Assembly: GCA_027924585.1 (NCBI GenBank)
Contig: BSBM01000643.1
Coordinates: forward strand, 18,276,501 to 18,340,500
From: Larix kaempferi
Lineage: Eukaryota; Streptophyta; Pinopsida; Pinales; Pinaceae
DNA: 64,000 nt
Direction of reading: 5' to 3'
Notes under the pieces: generated by a model
Seen by the model: the letters and a program-made list of their open reading frames with translations, nothing else
What the model was told of the DNA's origin: nothing
The model's database searches: none
Position numbers and translations under genes: made by a program
Part shown: piece after piece, positions 47,040-59,190 of the stretch
Numbering within the stretch: position 1 is the first letter of the stretch
How the letters are laid out: each line of letters begins with the position of its first letter

Positions 47040-49500
47040 GATTGCCCCCTGATGTGTGAGGGCAGGAGCTCATCGTATGGCCGATATACATCATAGTTTT
47101 CTTTGTCTTGTTCCTAGGGTTTGGAGGAGAGAAGAGACTGATTGGAGCTTGGAACACCGAGCCCATGCAAGCTGCACAAACTAAAAATACATGTCCTCAA
47201 AGTGAATGAGGAATAATCTCTGATAATGGACGAGGCAGGCATACCCATGCTCGTATCAAGACATAAAAATAACAATAAGGCCTGAAAAGGGGACCTGATC
47301 AATACATATAAACTGGTTATGTACATCATAATGGTCGAGAGGGGACACAATCCTGGGACATACTCATGGTCATACCATGATTGATCTGAAAAATTGATAC
47401 ATTGGAAAATCATCAATCATTCTGTGTGGTGTCAGAATGACTAATAGAATGCTGAATATGAAGGTGTCCAACAACTGTGGGGGCTCAATAACTGTGAGTC
47501 AAAATCTCAAGAGTATACTGAACTGTGCACTCGAAGGAGTATACAACTGTGGTACTTCCAAATACTATCGCCGAACGCAACCCGGATATTCAAAGGAACA
47601 TATAATTGGTTGTTCCTAAAGTAGACTCATAAATGTGATAGAGTCAGGTGTCATCCAAGGTCTTTGATTAATAACTGAAAGGATCTGTACCCAATATGAA
47701 ACTCAACGACGCGATCAAGTTGTTGACATCGAGCATGTGAGAAACAATCATTTGGAGAGGCACTAATGACTCCTTTCAAAATGATCCATAGGCACTCACC
47801 ACTAATGGTGTTGAGTCCAAGGCACAGGGACCTCTGGGTCTATCCTCTGGAATAGATTGGTTGGCGTCGACAGAGGGAGACCTTGCAACTACCAAGGCAA
47901 TGATGTTTCCTTGATAGGACCACGAGGTGTGCAACCGAGAAGGGATAGTACTGATAGTGGGACTGACATATTGTGGGGATGGGAAATAACTTTGTGTTTT
48001 AGAGTGGGGGGACTCAAACTTCCTTTGTTCAGAGTATGATGACATGGTTGACCTGGCAGCATATGAAACTAACTTTAGGTATGGGGATCATAGCTTTTAA
48101 GGGATTAGGGGTAAGTATTGCAAACTTGAGTGACTCTGGGGGACAAGCTGATGGATGATATCGGGAGACTCAGGGTGACATATTGCAGAATACTCTGAAC
48201 AAAGGAGACCATAATGGGGAAGCTGTCATGTGAGTAGACATGATCTGTTGTGGTGCCGAGAGGTACCATTGGGGCCTTCTTCGTGGTTTTAATGAGGTCC
48301 AAGAAGGGATAAAAGTGTGCTCACAAAATGGTACTGTCCTGTGGATTTGTGTGAGCTCAGGACTGTTCATGCTCATGAGTGTTTTCAATTTTAAGGAGTC
48401 TGAAAGCAATTAGAAGACTCTGAACTGGTGGAGAAGTACCGTTGTGTGGATTTATACGAGCCCATGATGGTGATTGCTCATGGTTGCTTTCAATTTTAGA
48501 GAGTCTAAAAGCGGTAAGTAGACTCCACTAGTGTTCTTTTTCGTATGTTAGTCTCCAAGGCCCGAAAAAGCATAAAATGATGCAAATGGAGAACTCTTCT
48601 AGCCGATGTGACTAAAGTATTCATTTTTCGTAATTAGTCTACAAGGTTCGGAAAAGGGGTAAAGTTATACCAGGTAGACGTCCTTTCAACTACGTTTAAC
48701 GAGCATAAAAGGTAGCAATATTGCTCGGCGATCTTTTCATTATTTTTGGAGTCAGAAAAGAGCTTAACAAAAACTCCCTAAGTGCCTTTTTCGTAAAGGA
48801 ATTGCTCGGCTCGAAAAAGGGATAAAATTATACTGAACAAAAGTAGTGGCTAAGTAAGGAGGAAGTGTTCAATCGAGGGACAAGTATGTGATCCAAGAAC
48901 AACGATGGGTGGGGAACACTGATGGGGCCTCCTTGTCGGTTGATGAATGATGGAAAAACAACGCCTTAATTGAAGTATCGATTGAGTGTTGGGATCATGC
49001 AATAGTTCTGTAAAATTCGACAGCGGCTGATGTGGCACGCAAACTGAGGCGTCAAGGTATTGGGGAAAAATGTCAAAAACATTATGCTGGTGAGGGAGAG
49101 AAATGATCTCAGGCATCATCACAAGCGCGGAAAACTGAATCCGGCGATATAAAGAACATGAAAAATGGGTAATGGCCAATGTGGCACGCAAACCGAGGAG
49201 ACAACGGACATGTGAAAAGATGCCCGAAAAATCAAGTGGTGAGAGTGGGAAATGATCTCAAGTATCATCACAAGCGCGGAAAACTGAATCCGACAATATT
49301 AAGAACTTAAAAAACAGACAACGACCGATGTGTCATGCAAAACGAGGCAATGAGGGGCATGTGAAAAGTGCCCAAAACAGGACATGGTGGAATCGAGAAA
49401 CGAAGTGGACTATCGTGAAGTTCTCGTCGCACTAATTCCAATGGTACCAACGGTTTGAAAAACAGACGTCGCATGATGCCGAAATGGTTGACTGAAAATT
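47040..49500. other. Non-coding region of element C between polypurine tract and antisense gene
   Basis: No gene recognised. Diverged duplications occur: 48330-48425 with 48440-48530 (CAATTTTA.GGAGTCT), and three copies of CTCGGAAAAGG-like phrases near 48557, 48651 and 48809. A three-unit 150-bp repeat at 49020-49470 is listed separately. Confidence 0.5.
49020..49470 (+). repeat. Three-unit 150-bp tandem repeat upstream of the antisense gene
   Basis: TGTGGCACGCAAACTGAGG near 49032 recurs near 49181 and, as a variant, near 49331. Units share ATGATCTCA.G.ATCATCACA and GCGCGGAAAACTGAATCCG. The array ends about 40 bp before the TATA box. Confidence 0.8.
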
Positions 49501-49511
49501 GGTCAAATTTC

Positions 49512-49647
49512 TATAAATAGCAAGTGGACGCAATGTGACATGTTTCATTTTCACAGTTGAGTTTTACAGAGTAATTTGATTTGGTCAGAGCATTTTCTTC
49601 ATTTACAGGAGATTCGACCATCGATTTTTGATTCCGCAAGTTTCAGG
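49512..49647 (+). promoter_or_regulatory. TATA box and leader with splice donor for the antisense gene
   Basis: TATAAATA at 49512-49519 is followed 127 bp later by TTTCAG|GTAAGC (GT at 49647). This mirrors the layout upstream of the 40.7 kb gene. It predicts a short non-coding first exon. Confidence 0.6.
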
Positions 49648-49784
49648 TAAGCCTATTTTCCTTAGCTTTTCAATTTATTTGCTTTTTGGGGGTCTCGGGG
49701 TCTCAGAAGTGGCAAATACTCCATGTTGGCTTGCCAATGTGGAATATCACAGGTTTTGAGGCTTTTTGTGTGATTCACATAGCG

Positions 49785-49950
49785 GCTATGGGCTTCACAG
49801 CCACGATGTGCATCACGGTTGTGGGTGCTTACAGCCTCGATGTGTATCACGGCTGTGGGTGCTTACAGCCACGATGCACATCGCGGTTGTGGGCTTCAAA
49901 GCCGTGATGTGAATCGCGGCTATGGGCCCTGAAGCCGTGATGTGGATCAC
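49785..49950 (+). repeat. 34-bp tandem repeat in the presumed 5' intron
   Basis: GTGGGTGCTTACAGCC starts at 49821 and 49855, with variants at 49889 and 49922; period 34 bp. Units alternate CACGGCTGTGG and AGCCACGATG. Confidence 0.85.
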
Positions 49951-51335
49951 TGGCTTGGAGAAAATTTTACTATATTTTTCTAAAAAATTTTGTGTTTGGC
50001 TTGGTAGGAAGCTTAGGTGGCCGCAAGCATCGTGGAGGGAGAGAGAGATCGATGAGGACTTGATGGATACTATTGAGGTGAGCCCACATGTGCGGGCATC
50101 ATTGGCTTTGGGCGGACTATTGAAGTTCGCGCAGGTTCCTCTTATGCGTTCGGTCAAATTTTTGCTGAACAAGTTGATTGATTTCTAGGACCCAGAGCTG
50201 CTAGCTTTTATGGTTCAAGGTGAGAGACTGGATCTCACCTTGACTGATGTGTATTTCCTTACTGGCTTGCCCCGTTTGGGTGAGATAGGGGACACCCAGC
50301 CCAGGATTTTGGTTGGTATGGATATAGAGGATCTCCTTGAGAGATTTTGCCGTCGAGGGGTCCATGTGCAGAATAACACACTGAATGTTTATGCTCTGTG
50401 AGAGCCGGAGATGCAGGCAATGGTAGGTTGTGTTTTGCGAATGCTTAGTGCACAGGCGCCCCATCATTTTTCGGGGGGCAGATGATGATGGTTCATCGTG
50501 TAATGACTGGGACTTATTTTGCTTGGGGTCAGATGTTCCTTGCTTATGTTCAGCGAGAGCTGAGTAAGGTGAGGCGCCAGGGAGGAGAGTTTAGTTATGC
50601 CTCTTTCCTGTGTTGCTTCTTTTTCGAGTGGGTACCTACCTTGCGGCCACGTGTGCCAGTTCGGGACGGTCTGAGGAGTGAGCCGCGGATGATGTGGTGG
50701 GGGGAGATGATGCCCCTGGGTGGTGGTGGTATTCGACGTTTCTTCACAATGGAGATGTACGAGCAGTGGGAGCAGATGCCAGTCATGTTTGATGACTATC
50801 CGTACCAGGGTATGGACTTCTGGGGAGACATCGAGATGCCTCGAGCTCAGGGACAGGCTCGGGGGTTGGATGGTACATCTTTGTTTTTGTTGTTCTATCA
50901 TATCATGTTTGTATGGTTTGTTTATTTATGATAGCTAGAGATGTTTATATGGTATTGACATATTTCAGTGTGGGTTATTGTAGATGTGGGTCCATGGCCT
51001 CCCCCGGATCATCAGGGCTGTAGGGGACAAGTGGTGGTGGTGGTACATCCACCAGTAGTGGCACCCCTGCCTCATGCACGAGGAGTTGTGCATCGCCGAG
51101 ATGATGGCATAGAGGATGTACGTGATACCTTAGAGGCACTGTTGGATGATGTACCAGATGATGGTTGGAGAGACCTAGATCAACGTGTTTTAGATCGTTG
51201 TTACAATGCTCCACGTGAGTGGAGATCGATTCTACGGAGGGTAGCTGTGTTGGTAGCTGAGAAGAGAGCTTGGGATTAGCATGATCCGGAGGAGGAGGAG
51301 CTGGAGGAGGCGGCTGACCGTGATGATGAGGATTA
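49922..51335 (+). pseudogene. Plant-mobile-domain-like gene, antisense within element C
   Basis: The frame from 49922 reads an N-terminal helix region, then GERLDLTLTDVYFLTGLP, the hallmark start of plant mobile domain (PMD, transposase-derived) proteins. TAG at 50186 and TGA at 50399 interrupt it; a shift in the G run near 50477 moves to a second frame (YFAWGQMFLAYVQREL, FFFEWVPTLRPR, RRFFTMEMYEQWEQMP). That frame joins in phase across a likely 96-bp intron (GT at 50873, AG at 50967-50968) to DVRDTLEALLDDVPDD and REWRSILRRVAVLVAEKRAWD. TAG at 51277 is followed by an acidic tail to TAG at 51335. PMD proteins act in gene silencing and are also carried by transposable elements. Here it lies opposite to the element's pol, between pol and the 3' LTR. 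Confidence 0.7.
50873..50968 (+). other. Likely intron of the PMD-like gene
   Basis: GTACATC...ATATTTCAG removes three in-frame stops (50929-50957) and joins codons GAT G|TG in phase. It is T-rich and 96 bp long, typical of plant introns. Confidence 0.6.
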
Positions 51336-51489
51336 GGTTTTCCTTGAGCTGCCCCCAAATGCCATTGAGCATATGGGGAGGTTTTTTGTTGATATGTTAT
51401 TATGTACCGATGATGTACTTTTTGTATATTCGGGTGTTGAGGGCACTCATGACATTGTGACTATATGATGGTATATATATATATATTTA

Positions 51490-51682
51490 TGCACGTGGAT
51501 GCATTTTGATGTAGTCATGTATGCATGTGGATGCACGTCTTGTCATGTTGTATTTGTTTTCTTGCACGTGGATGCAATTTGTATTATTGTCTGCCCGTGG
51601 AGGCATGTTTTATGCACGTGGATGCACTATTGTTGTTTTTGTATGCCCGTGGAGGCACATTCTATGCACGTGGATACACTAC
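51490..51682 (+). repeat. GCACGTGGATGCA repeat cluster (G-box cores)
   Basis: About seven copies of TGC(A/C)CGTGGA(T/G)GCA at 20-35 bp spacing, the first at 51491. Several include CACGTG, the plant G-box core. The cluster lies just 3' of the PMD-like gene and at the 3' end of the antisense-facing RNase H. Confidence 0.8.
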
Positions 51683-51749
51683 TATGATGTTTTGCTTTTT
51701 TGTGTATATATGATTTTTATGCCTATGTGATGTGTGTTTATGTATGCTT

Positions 51750-52184
51750 GATGTCCTACATGGTTTGGTTGACGTGCCAATCTAGAATGTTGTTAGCCAT
51801 TTGGTCTGCTACACTATTGAGGTTTCTTGGGACATGTGTGAAAGAAATGGATTCAAAATGTCGAATCATTTGTTTAGTGCGCAAGAATTTTCTAAAGAGA
51901 CAGGTATCACGTACCTAGTACTAGTTATTGAGCTGGGAAACAAGAAGCTTGGAGTCTAGGAAGACGTTAAGGTGACTTATGCCCATCTGGAGAGCAGCGG
52001 TCAGGATACCGATCACGACGTCATACTCAGCCTGGTTATTTGTGGAAGCACCTATGCACACTTCGTCGAGGTGGATCAACTCATGTGAGGGGGAATAAAG
52101 TACCCAAGCTGCAGAGGCGAGATTCAGAGACCAACAAATTGCACCGTCGGCAAAGCCAACATAGTAGAGTGGAACAGGATCCAT
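51750..52184 (-). pseudogene. Archaeal-type RNase H domain of element C
   Basis: The minus strand reads YYVGFADGAICWS (first Asp), GASTNNQAEYDVVIGIL (catalytic Glu), LNVFLDSKLLVSQLNN (second Asp), then after TAG codons at 51921-51923 and 51915-51917 continues VRDTCLFRKFLRTKQM, FESISFTHVPRNLNSVADQMA (last Asp). This additional RNase H is known from Tat-lineage plant gypsy elements, where it accompanies the ordinary RNase H. Both stops sit where Gln is usual. Here the domain lies 3' of the integrase. Confidence 0.8.
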
Positions 52185-52399
52185 CTATGGTCATGCAGAA
52201 AAAACATAGTGTAAGGTTTTTGGAATGTTTGAAAGAAAGCAAAAAAGGAAAACTGTACAATGTAGACGGTGATGTCCAATGAAATTTTTTATGCGTAAAA
52301 ACGTTTAAGGTACAACCCGTTACGGGGGTTGTGTTGGCCGGGAAAACTGTCCTAGGCCAACTTACGGAAAGACAACCCACACACTTGACTTAATGCAAT

Positions 52400-54155
52400 C
52401 TTGTTTGTGTTTAAAATGACAGTCCTTCACAGGATCAAGGCCCCGCTGCATGTGTGTTATGCTCTCGAAGATAGTGAGTCTCTCTAGGTGAATGTGTTCC
52501 AAGTAAAGTCAATCCACTAACCAACTAGGGGAAATTTAAGCTAATGATTATCTAATTCTAAGGACTATCTAATACTAAATATCAAACATTAGTAGCTCCT
52601 AAGTTTATTCTATGATAAGGTAAATACTAATGATCTAACTAAAATGTTAGCTTCATATCGGCAAAGAGCATAGATTAATTTATTGATCTGAAGTTCGAAA
52701 CAAGGAATATATTCACTAACTGTAGATTGGTAGAGAAATCCCCAACCATAGAAGTAAATTTAAATCATCTCACAATGGATAAAAATCTATTGTAAAATAA
52801 TTATATAAGAATTCTGAACTAAAGTCAAAATTCCTAACTAGATACACTGTTCTGAAAGTGCAGAAATATATATAATTATTTTGCTAACTTGGAAGTGAAA
52901 CATGGTCAAAATGCAAACTAGGAAATAATAAGAATTGGTTTATAAAAGTTTAAAACAATGAAAACAATTCATTAATCCCAATTTTGAAGTAAACCAATCA
53001 CATTTCAGATCAGCATATACATTTGAATTCTGCAAAGATTTTTCACATATAATAGCAAGATATATATATACGAAATAAAAAGATGACAAAGAGCGATCAA
53101 CAAAGCAATACAGCATAGATATATTAATATTATAAAGACTTAGCTAGAGTTTCCATTGTTCTGCAATATCCGACAACTCTCAAAGAAGTTCAGAGAAAAA
53201 TCAAAATACACAGAAGGAAATATAATACTGTATCATATGTATCTCTCCAATGTCTCAGAAATCGAACGCAAGGAGAAAACAGTAGAGTCTATGGGAAACA
53301 GTTCCCATCCTTCTTTACAGAGCTTCCCCCCTCTAGCAGAGAAACATACAGAAAAATGAAAAAATAAGTTCGTCCAGTTTCCTGGAACGTTCCTCCCCAT
53401 TTGACATTCCAATTCTTCTCTTTATATAGACAGTGGAGAACCAACTATGAGATATAACCTTCCTTCATTGAAGCATCAATAAACATACTGGCGTGATCTT
53501 TGCTTATCTGCAATCTCGAGTAACCTCCTTCGCGATTCTTGGAGTATTCATGCCAGTAAACTTGACGCATTTTCATGCCATCTTCCAGGGAATTATTCCG
53601 ACACATTTTCACCATTTCACCATCGAACCGCAAAATAAGAAAGAAGGGAAATAAATGAATTATCATGAAAGATAAGATACTTCCCTTATAGTAAATTTTC
53701 GATGATTGCTTGATATACTCTGCATTTTCTTCCTTCTGATGCGATCAATTTGTTGGTAAAATGGTAATTTGTTTCTGACTGTCACACTTCAAAAGAAAAT
53801 TCAGGCAAATCCCATGCAGTAATAGGTACAAGCTTCGGTTTGGTAAGATGCACTTCATAAGAAATTTTACTGATTTACAATTCATTCGAAAACTCCCGTA
53901 TCATTGATGATGCCACCTATGATATTGCCTGACTTTCCCGATTATTCGTTATGTTCCTCTTTTCCAGCAATTGTGATTTCACATAAAGAAATTCCTCTTT
54001 AATCACACTCAGCGGAAGCCGTCAGGCCGATTGCTCTGCTCCCGTGAGCTCTATTCATCATGTTATCTCTTATACGTAACTACCTCCATGAAAGAACCTT
54101 TGGATAAAAATATTTTAAAAAGAAACCAATTACCAAAGTTACAAAAAACCAAAAT
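52400..54155. other. Non-coding stretch within element C
   Basis: No gene, repeat or element end recognised. AT-rich, with GC-richer stretches near 53400-53600 and 54000. Confidence 0.5.
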
Positions 54156-54159
54156 ATAT

Positions 54160-54404
54160 AAATATCAACTTTTGAGAAGATATTAATAACTATAAAGTTA
54201 ATATTTATAAATATCAACCTTTGAGAAGATATTAATAACTATAAAGTTAATATTTATAAATATCAACCTTTGAGAAGATATTAATAACTATAAAGTTAAT
54301 ATTTAGAAATATCAACCTTTGAGAAGATATTAATAACTATAAAGTTAATATTTATAAATATCAACCTTTGAGAAGATATTAATAACTATAAAGTTAATAT
54401 TTTA
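54160..54404 (+). repeat. 49-bp tandem repeat, five units
   Basis: Units start at 54160, 54209, 54258, 54307 and 54356 and are nearly identical (AAATATCAACCTTTGAGAAG...). There are no spacers, so it is not a CRISPR array. It lies 50 bp left of the duplicated integrase segment. Confidence 0.95.
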
Positions 54405-54456
54405 AAAGTTATACAAGGTGTCTTTAACGTAAAAAAATGAATTAAGGTTCTTATAG

Positions 54457-55724
54457 GAAGTAAAGATTAAAGTTAGAAAATGAGATACATGCTACAAAAT
54501 CATTATTATTCTCTTTTTATGATTATCTTCAAAGTATATATTTAGAAATTTTGAAACTATATATGATGTTAATGATGTATTTCAATATTAAAAATATATG
54601 GAAAATAGAGATCATAATTTAAGAGAAAATAATAGGATAAGTTCGAAAGCATTATTTGAACAAAAGTAAAAGTTTGGCAAAAAATAAATATTTTGTTCAA
54701 ATTTAGATTTCAATGCTCGAAGACGTCACCAAGTCATCATTGTAAGAAGGCAAGTAGACGTACAAATCCCAAAGAATTAAATAAACCAAAAACTTGAGAA
54801 AGCATAAGACCACCACATCATCGTCCATGAAAAGGAAAAGACATCATAGAAAGTCAAGGATTCAAAAGGAGATCATCATATCAATCCAACCAAACCAAAA
54901 CCAAAGCACATACTCAAATTAGAAAAGAAAGCCATTCAAATCACCTACCAAATCGAGCAAAACCAAGCCAAAAGCTAAGTATTTACAAAAAAATTCTAAT
55001 GGGGGACCTTTTATTTTGTAAAAAATTAAAGGGAGTTGTTGGGGTGCCAACAGGTTGCGCATGGGGTTTTGTTCTGAGTCGGCCAGAATGTATGCCCCAT
55101 GACCAAGGCACGTCTGTATGATGTATGGGCCTTGCCACATGGATTCAAATTTTTCTTTTCCTTTTTTGTCATGGGTTTGATCGTAAACGAGTACAAGGTC
55201 TCCTTCACTGAATGTTCATGGGTGAACATGTTTATCGTAATGGAGTTTTGATCTGTTCTTTGCGGCTTATATTGTTTGGAGAGCTGCGCGACGATCTTCG
55301 TCGGCTTGCTCTAAAAGAAGTAAGCGTTCTTCAATTGGTGAAGTATCCGGGAGGAGTTCTATGGAGATTTGTAATGTCGGGATCTGACACTCAATGGGGA
55401 GGATGAATTCCACGCCGTGAACCAAATGGAAAGGGGTAAAACTGGTGGCGGTTTTGGTGGACGTGCGGTAAGCCCATAATGCAGGGAAAAGCATGTGATG
55501 CCAATTGGATTTATGTCGGTCCACAGTGCGCTGGAAGATAATCTTCAAAATTTTGTTAATAGCTTCAACCTAGCCATTTCCTTGGGGATAGTAGGCAAAA
55601 GAGAAATTATGTTCGAACTTAAGGAGTGTTGACAATTCTCACCAAACAGAGTCCTCAAAGTGAGAACCATGGTTTGAGACAAGTTGCTTTGGTACTCCAA
55701 AATGAGCAATAACATGGTTGAGGA
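54457..55724 (-). repeat. Duplicate 1 of the integrase 3' segment (1268 bp)
   Basis: It matches 59191-60458 over its full length with the same total length and only scattered base changes. It encodes part of the integrase core and C-terminal domain (FQRTVDRHKSNWHHML, WQGPYIIQTCLGHGAYIL) plus 3' non-coding DNA. A TAA replaces a Glu codon (after AALQTI at 55267). It ends exactly where copia-like LTR sequence begins. Confidence 0.95.
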
Positions 55725-56329
55725 TGTTGAGATATTGTAACTTCAAAGAATATTATATTTGTACTTTATTATTCTGGAGATGTTTCGTTCCTCCTTGAAG
55801 ATCTTATTGTATATCCGGAGATGTTTATTCCTCCGTCAGATTGTGGTAACTTCGGTTATTAGACTTCCCTAGTGGGGGTCGGCCCTGTATGTGTTATGTG
55901 GGTCAAAGGGTTATTAGACCACCCTAGAGGGGTCGACCCAGTCAGTTGTAGTGGGGTATTTAACCCAATGGTTAAATACGAGCCTACATGATTTGTGTAA
56001 AAGACAAGTCGGAGTAGTGTATAAATAGAGGAGGTGTATTCCTCATTTTACACACACTCACTCACTTGAGAGTGGCACATTTATGAGAGAGAGGTCTGCT
56101 ATGGAGAAGGAGGAGCTTATGCTCAGGGTTACATCTTTTGTATTTGCTGGTCATCTATATTGAGGAATCTTTTTGCTGGGTTTTCTCCCCATGAGGGTTT
56201 CCCAGGATAAATCTGTGTCTCTTGTGTTTATGCTGTGCTTGTTGTTTCTTCAGTGATCCTGTATATGCTATTATTGTGAAATGGAATGTAATGCTGCTAT
56301 TTTCTGTCTTAGCATATTAAATCTTAATA
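55725..56329 (+). mobile_element. Copia-type LTR (about 605 bp)
   Basis: Begins TGTTGAGATATTGTAAC at the duplicate junction. It contains a promoter-like GTATAAATAGAGGAGG (near 56018) followed by CTCACTTGAGAG, and ends near CTTAATA, just before TGGTATCAGAGC. The 3' end lacks the expected CA; AGCA at 56311-56314 is the alternative end. Confidence 0.7.
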
Positions 56330-56341
56330 TGGTATCAGAGC
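56330..56341 (+). other. Primer-binding site of the copia-like element
   Basis: TGGTATCAGAGC, matching the initiator-Met tRNA 3' end, the usual copia primer. It fixes plus-strand orientation. Confidence 0.9.
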
Positions 56342-59190
56342 TAACCCGAAGGAAGGCAATGTATGGCACTTAAGACACTTTCTTCACTTGCGACAATTTG
56401 AAGGTTTGGGTTTTACATAGCAAAAACCAGTCATCGTGGAACTTTCGCTATAAATACATTTATGCAAAGGTTCAGGATCTGAAAAGTTTACAGGTCGTAG
56501 ATAACATCCCTAGGTACCTTGTGTCCAAAGGGAACCCTCAGATTCGTTGTACTTTGTGAGTTATGATCAGTACAAGTTAGGGTTTATGCTTCTTCTAGAT
56601 CTCTGTCAAAATCAGGTGACCTAGGAAAAAAGGTCATAACTTGGGCTAGGAAGATCCAAATGAAATTTCATAAAAAGTGACAGGTAGTACACAAACTGTA
56701 CTATCTCAGGAAACGTTTTCAGAGGCCGAAGTTGAACCAGTGACACGTGGCACGCCGTACAAGTTCACTCTCCTGTTTTATCCCATAAACAGGTCACGTT
56801 GCGACAATTGGCATAAATCTCTCTCAGAAAATCAAATTGAGGTTAGACCTGTCGAGATGGAAATATGACAGGTCAAGCTACCACAGAAAAAGTTTTCAAA
56901 CGCTGTGGAGCGAAAAGTTCGGAGTTACAGCAGAAACAATCAGGTACATATTTTTGGAGAAACCTTCATTCATGGCTTTCGGAATTTAGGGTTTCGGAGA
57001 AAGTTAGTATTTTTGGAATCGGAATCCACGGCTGAATGCTACTCAGGAAAATCAAAATTTAGAGACCAAGATCGAATTTTTTGGTTGGGTAGAAGACCGG
57101 GCTTGATCAAACCCCAATTCGGGATCTTGATCAGAAAGATGGAAAATTAGGGCTTCAGCAAAAGTTGGAATTTTTGAAGTCTATAACCACGGTTGGAAGC
57201 TCCTCAGAAACATAAGAGTTTAGAGCCTTGGATCAAACCTTTTGAGTGGGTAGAAGGGTGGGATTTATCAAACCCTAGTTCTGGATCCTGTCCAGAAGAT
57301 CCTGAAGTTTCGAAGGCAATTTTGAGGGGTCAAATTTTGGAGATTTCAAAATTGAAGTATGCTAGTTTGATCAGCTCAGGAAGACACATCCTTCCATCCA
57401 TTGAGAAGTGTGAAAGTCAAAGATTGAATTTTTAGGGTTTCTCTAACAAACCCTAATCAAGCTCCAGATCAAGTTTGAGGGGGAGTTGAGGCTAAGGCCT
57501 TACATAAGAAGATTACAAGAAGTCTCGAAAGGTATGACTTAAGGAGGTTCAGGTATGATTCCTGATTAAGTTCATAATATGTTTGTCTTCATATTATTTA
57601 TTAGTACAATTTTGATTAATGCTAGAATTGTCTTATCACCCTAGTAACAGTATGAATGCATGTGAATGATAGAAGACATTCATTGATTAGAGCTATATGA
57701 TTGTACTAATGCACTGCAGTGTTGTATGAGGTTGATGTTGTATGCTAACAACATACAGGTACATCACGAAAGACAAATCAAGTTCCATGACCATGACAAC
57801 ATAATCTTTGATCACATAGAAGTTCTACTTACGAGGTATGTATGACTTTGTTCTATTATGCTTAACCTATAAGATATGTAGGTTCCAGCATAGGATATCT
57901 AAATCATTGAAGAGAACAAAGAAGATATTGATTAGGTATGTTAGACATAACTAAGCAGGTATACTAATCCAGGTATGTTTTCCTATGTCATGTTAGAATC
58001 TTACCTTGTGTTAGGATCCCTTATATAAGTATACCTGGTATGATTGGTTATGCTTATTCATGAAGTTAGTAATCAAGGGTTTATGCATATTATGTCTCTT
58101 ATCTTGGAAGATTTCCCTGAAACCTTGAATATTATCTATAATCATGACTATACATATTCAATATTATTTAGAACTATAATGTTTTGATAACATTGAAATA
58201 TACTAATGAATGTATGTTTGTGTATGAGATCATGAGGATGACATTTGAGCATGCACAGTGGTACAGAATGAATAGAAGTTCAAAAGACATATAGAAGATC
58301 AAGCAGGAGGCAACCACACAAACATAAAAGATAAGTATTTGAGTTGTTATTTATAGTAAATGATATTGTCTGTAATAGGTTGTATGCATATTTGTATTCC
58401 TATAATATATCATGCTGAGTGTAAACATTCATAGAGCATTGAACAATATACTACTAATATGCATATGATTGGTAAGTTGGACAAACATTCTATTGTTGCT
58501 TGTCTAGAATGAAACCTCTTTGCTGACATGCTGAGAGCTGTGCACACTCTCGATAGTATGTTCTGGTAGAGATGGAAGGCATCTAGATAGCCACTGTATG
58601 CATACAGAATATGGAAAAGTGTTGTGCCAAAGTATTGGTCAAGATAGTTGCATAACTATGTAAATGATATCTGTATGCATAATAGGTTATCATGTCAACA
58701 TGATTTCATGATTATGAAGTATTACTAATCATGTACTTAATTTTGATATGTAGGAAAGATCATGAAGAATGATGAACACCGCACAAGTGATGGATGTTCA
58801 ACAAGAATATTTACAAATCAAACATAATATAGAAGGCTCGTGGCTAAAAGATTCTCTTAGAAAGAGGAAGAGAATCGTGACGACATGTTTGCTCCAAGTG
58901 ACTAGATAAGACCATTCTCTTAATGATGTAATTAAAGAAGAAGTGTGAATTAGGTTCTGTATGGGTACCCAGGATTGATAGTAAATTGATGAGCTTAATG
59001 ATCACCATGGGTGATGTGGATCTCAACCTTTGCTACAAGGTTGAATATGGTTTCTATACACAGATGACATGGATGCAAGAAGGAACTCACCACAAAGTTC
59101 GAATGATATTGAGGCTCATATCAGTAGACCCATCTAACGAGAGATGGCACAGATAGATATGCAGAAGAACATTCAATGCAGAGTGTGAAT

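Larger units (their letters stand above)
55725..59190 (+). mobile_element. Copia-derived insertion in element C, no pol
   Basis: A 3466-bp segment sits between the two duplicates. It starts with an LTR-like sequence and primer site (listed separately) and then a leader containing TTAGGGTTTC and AGGGCTTCAG phrases (56340-57540), followed by 1.6 kb of AT-rich unique DNA. No copia gag, protease, integrase or RT was found on either strand, and no second LTR. It is a truncated or gene-poor copia derivative. Confidence 0.65.

Noticed and set aside
50464-51358. Minus-strand Pro/His-rich ORFs opposite the PMD-like gene
   Set aside because: Shadow frames of a GC-rich coding exon on the other strand.
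54160-54404. CRISPR-like array
   Set aside because: The 49-bp units are contiguous with no unique spacers, and the window is eukaryotic.
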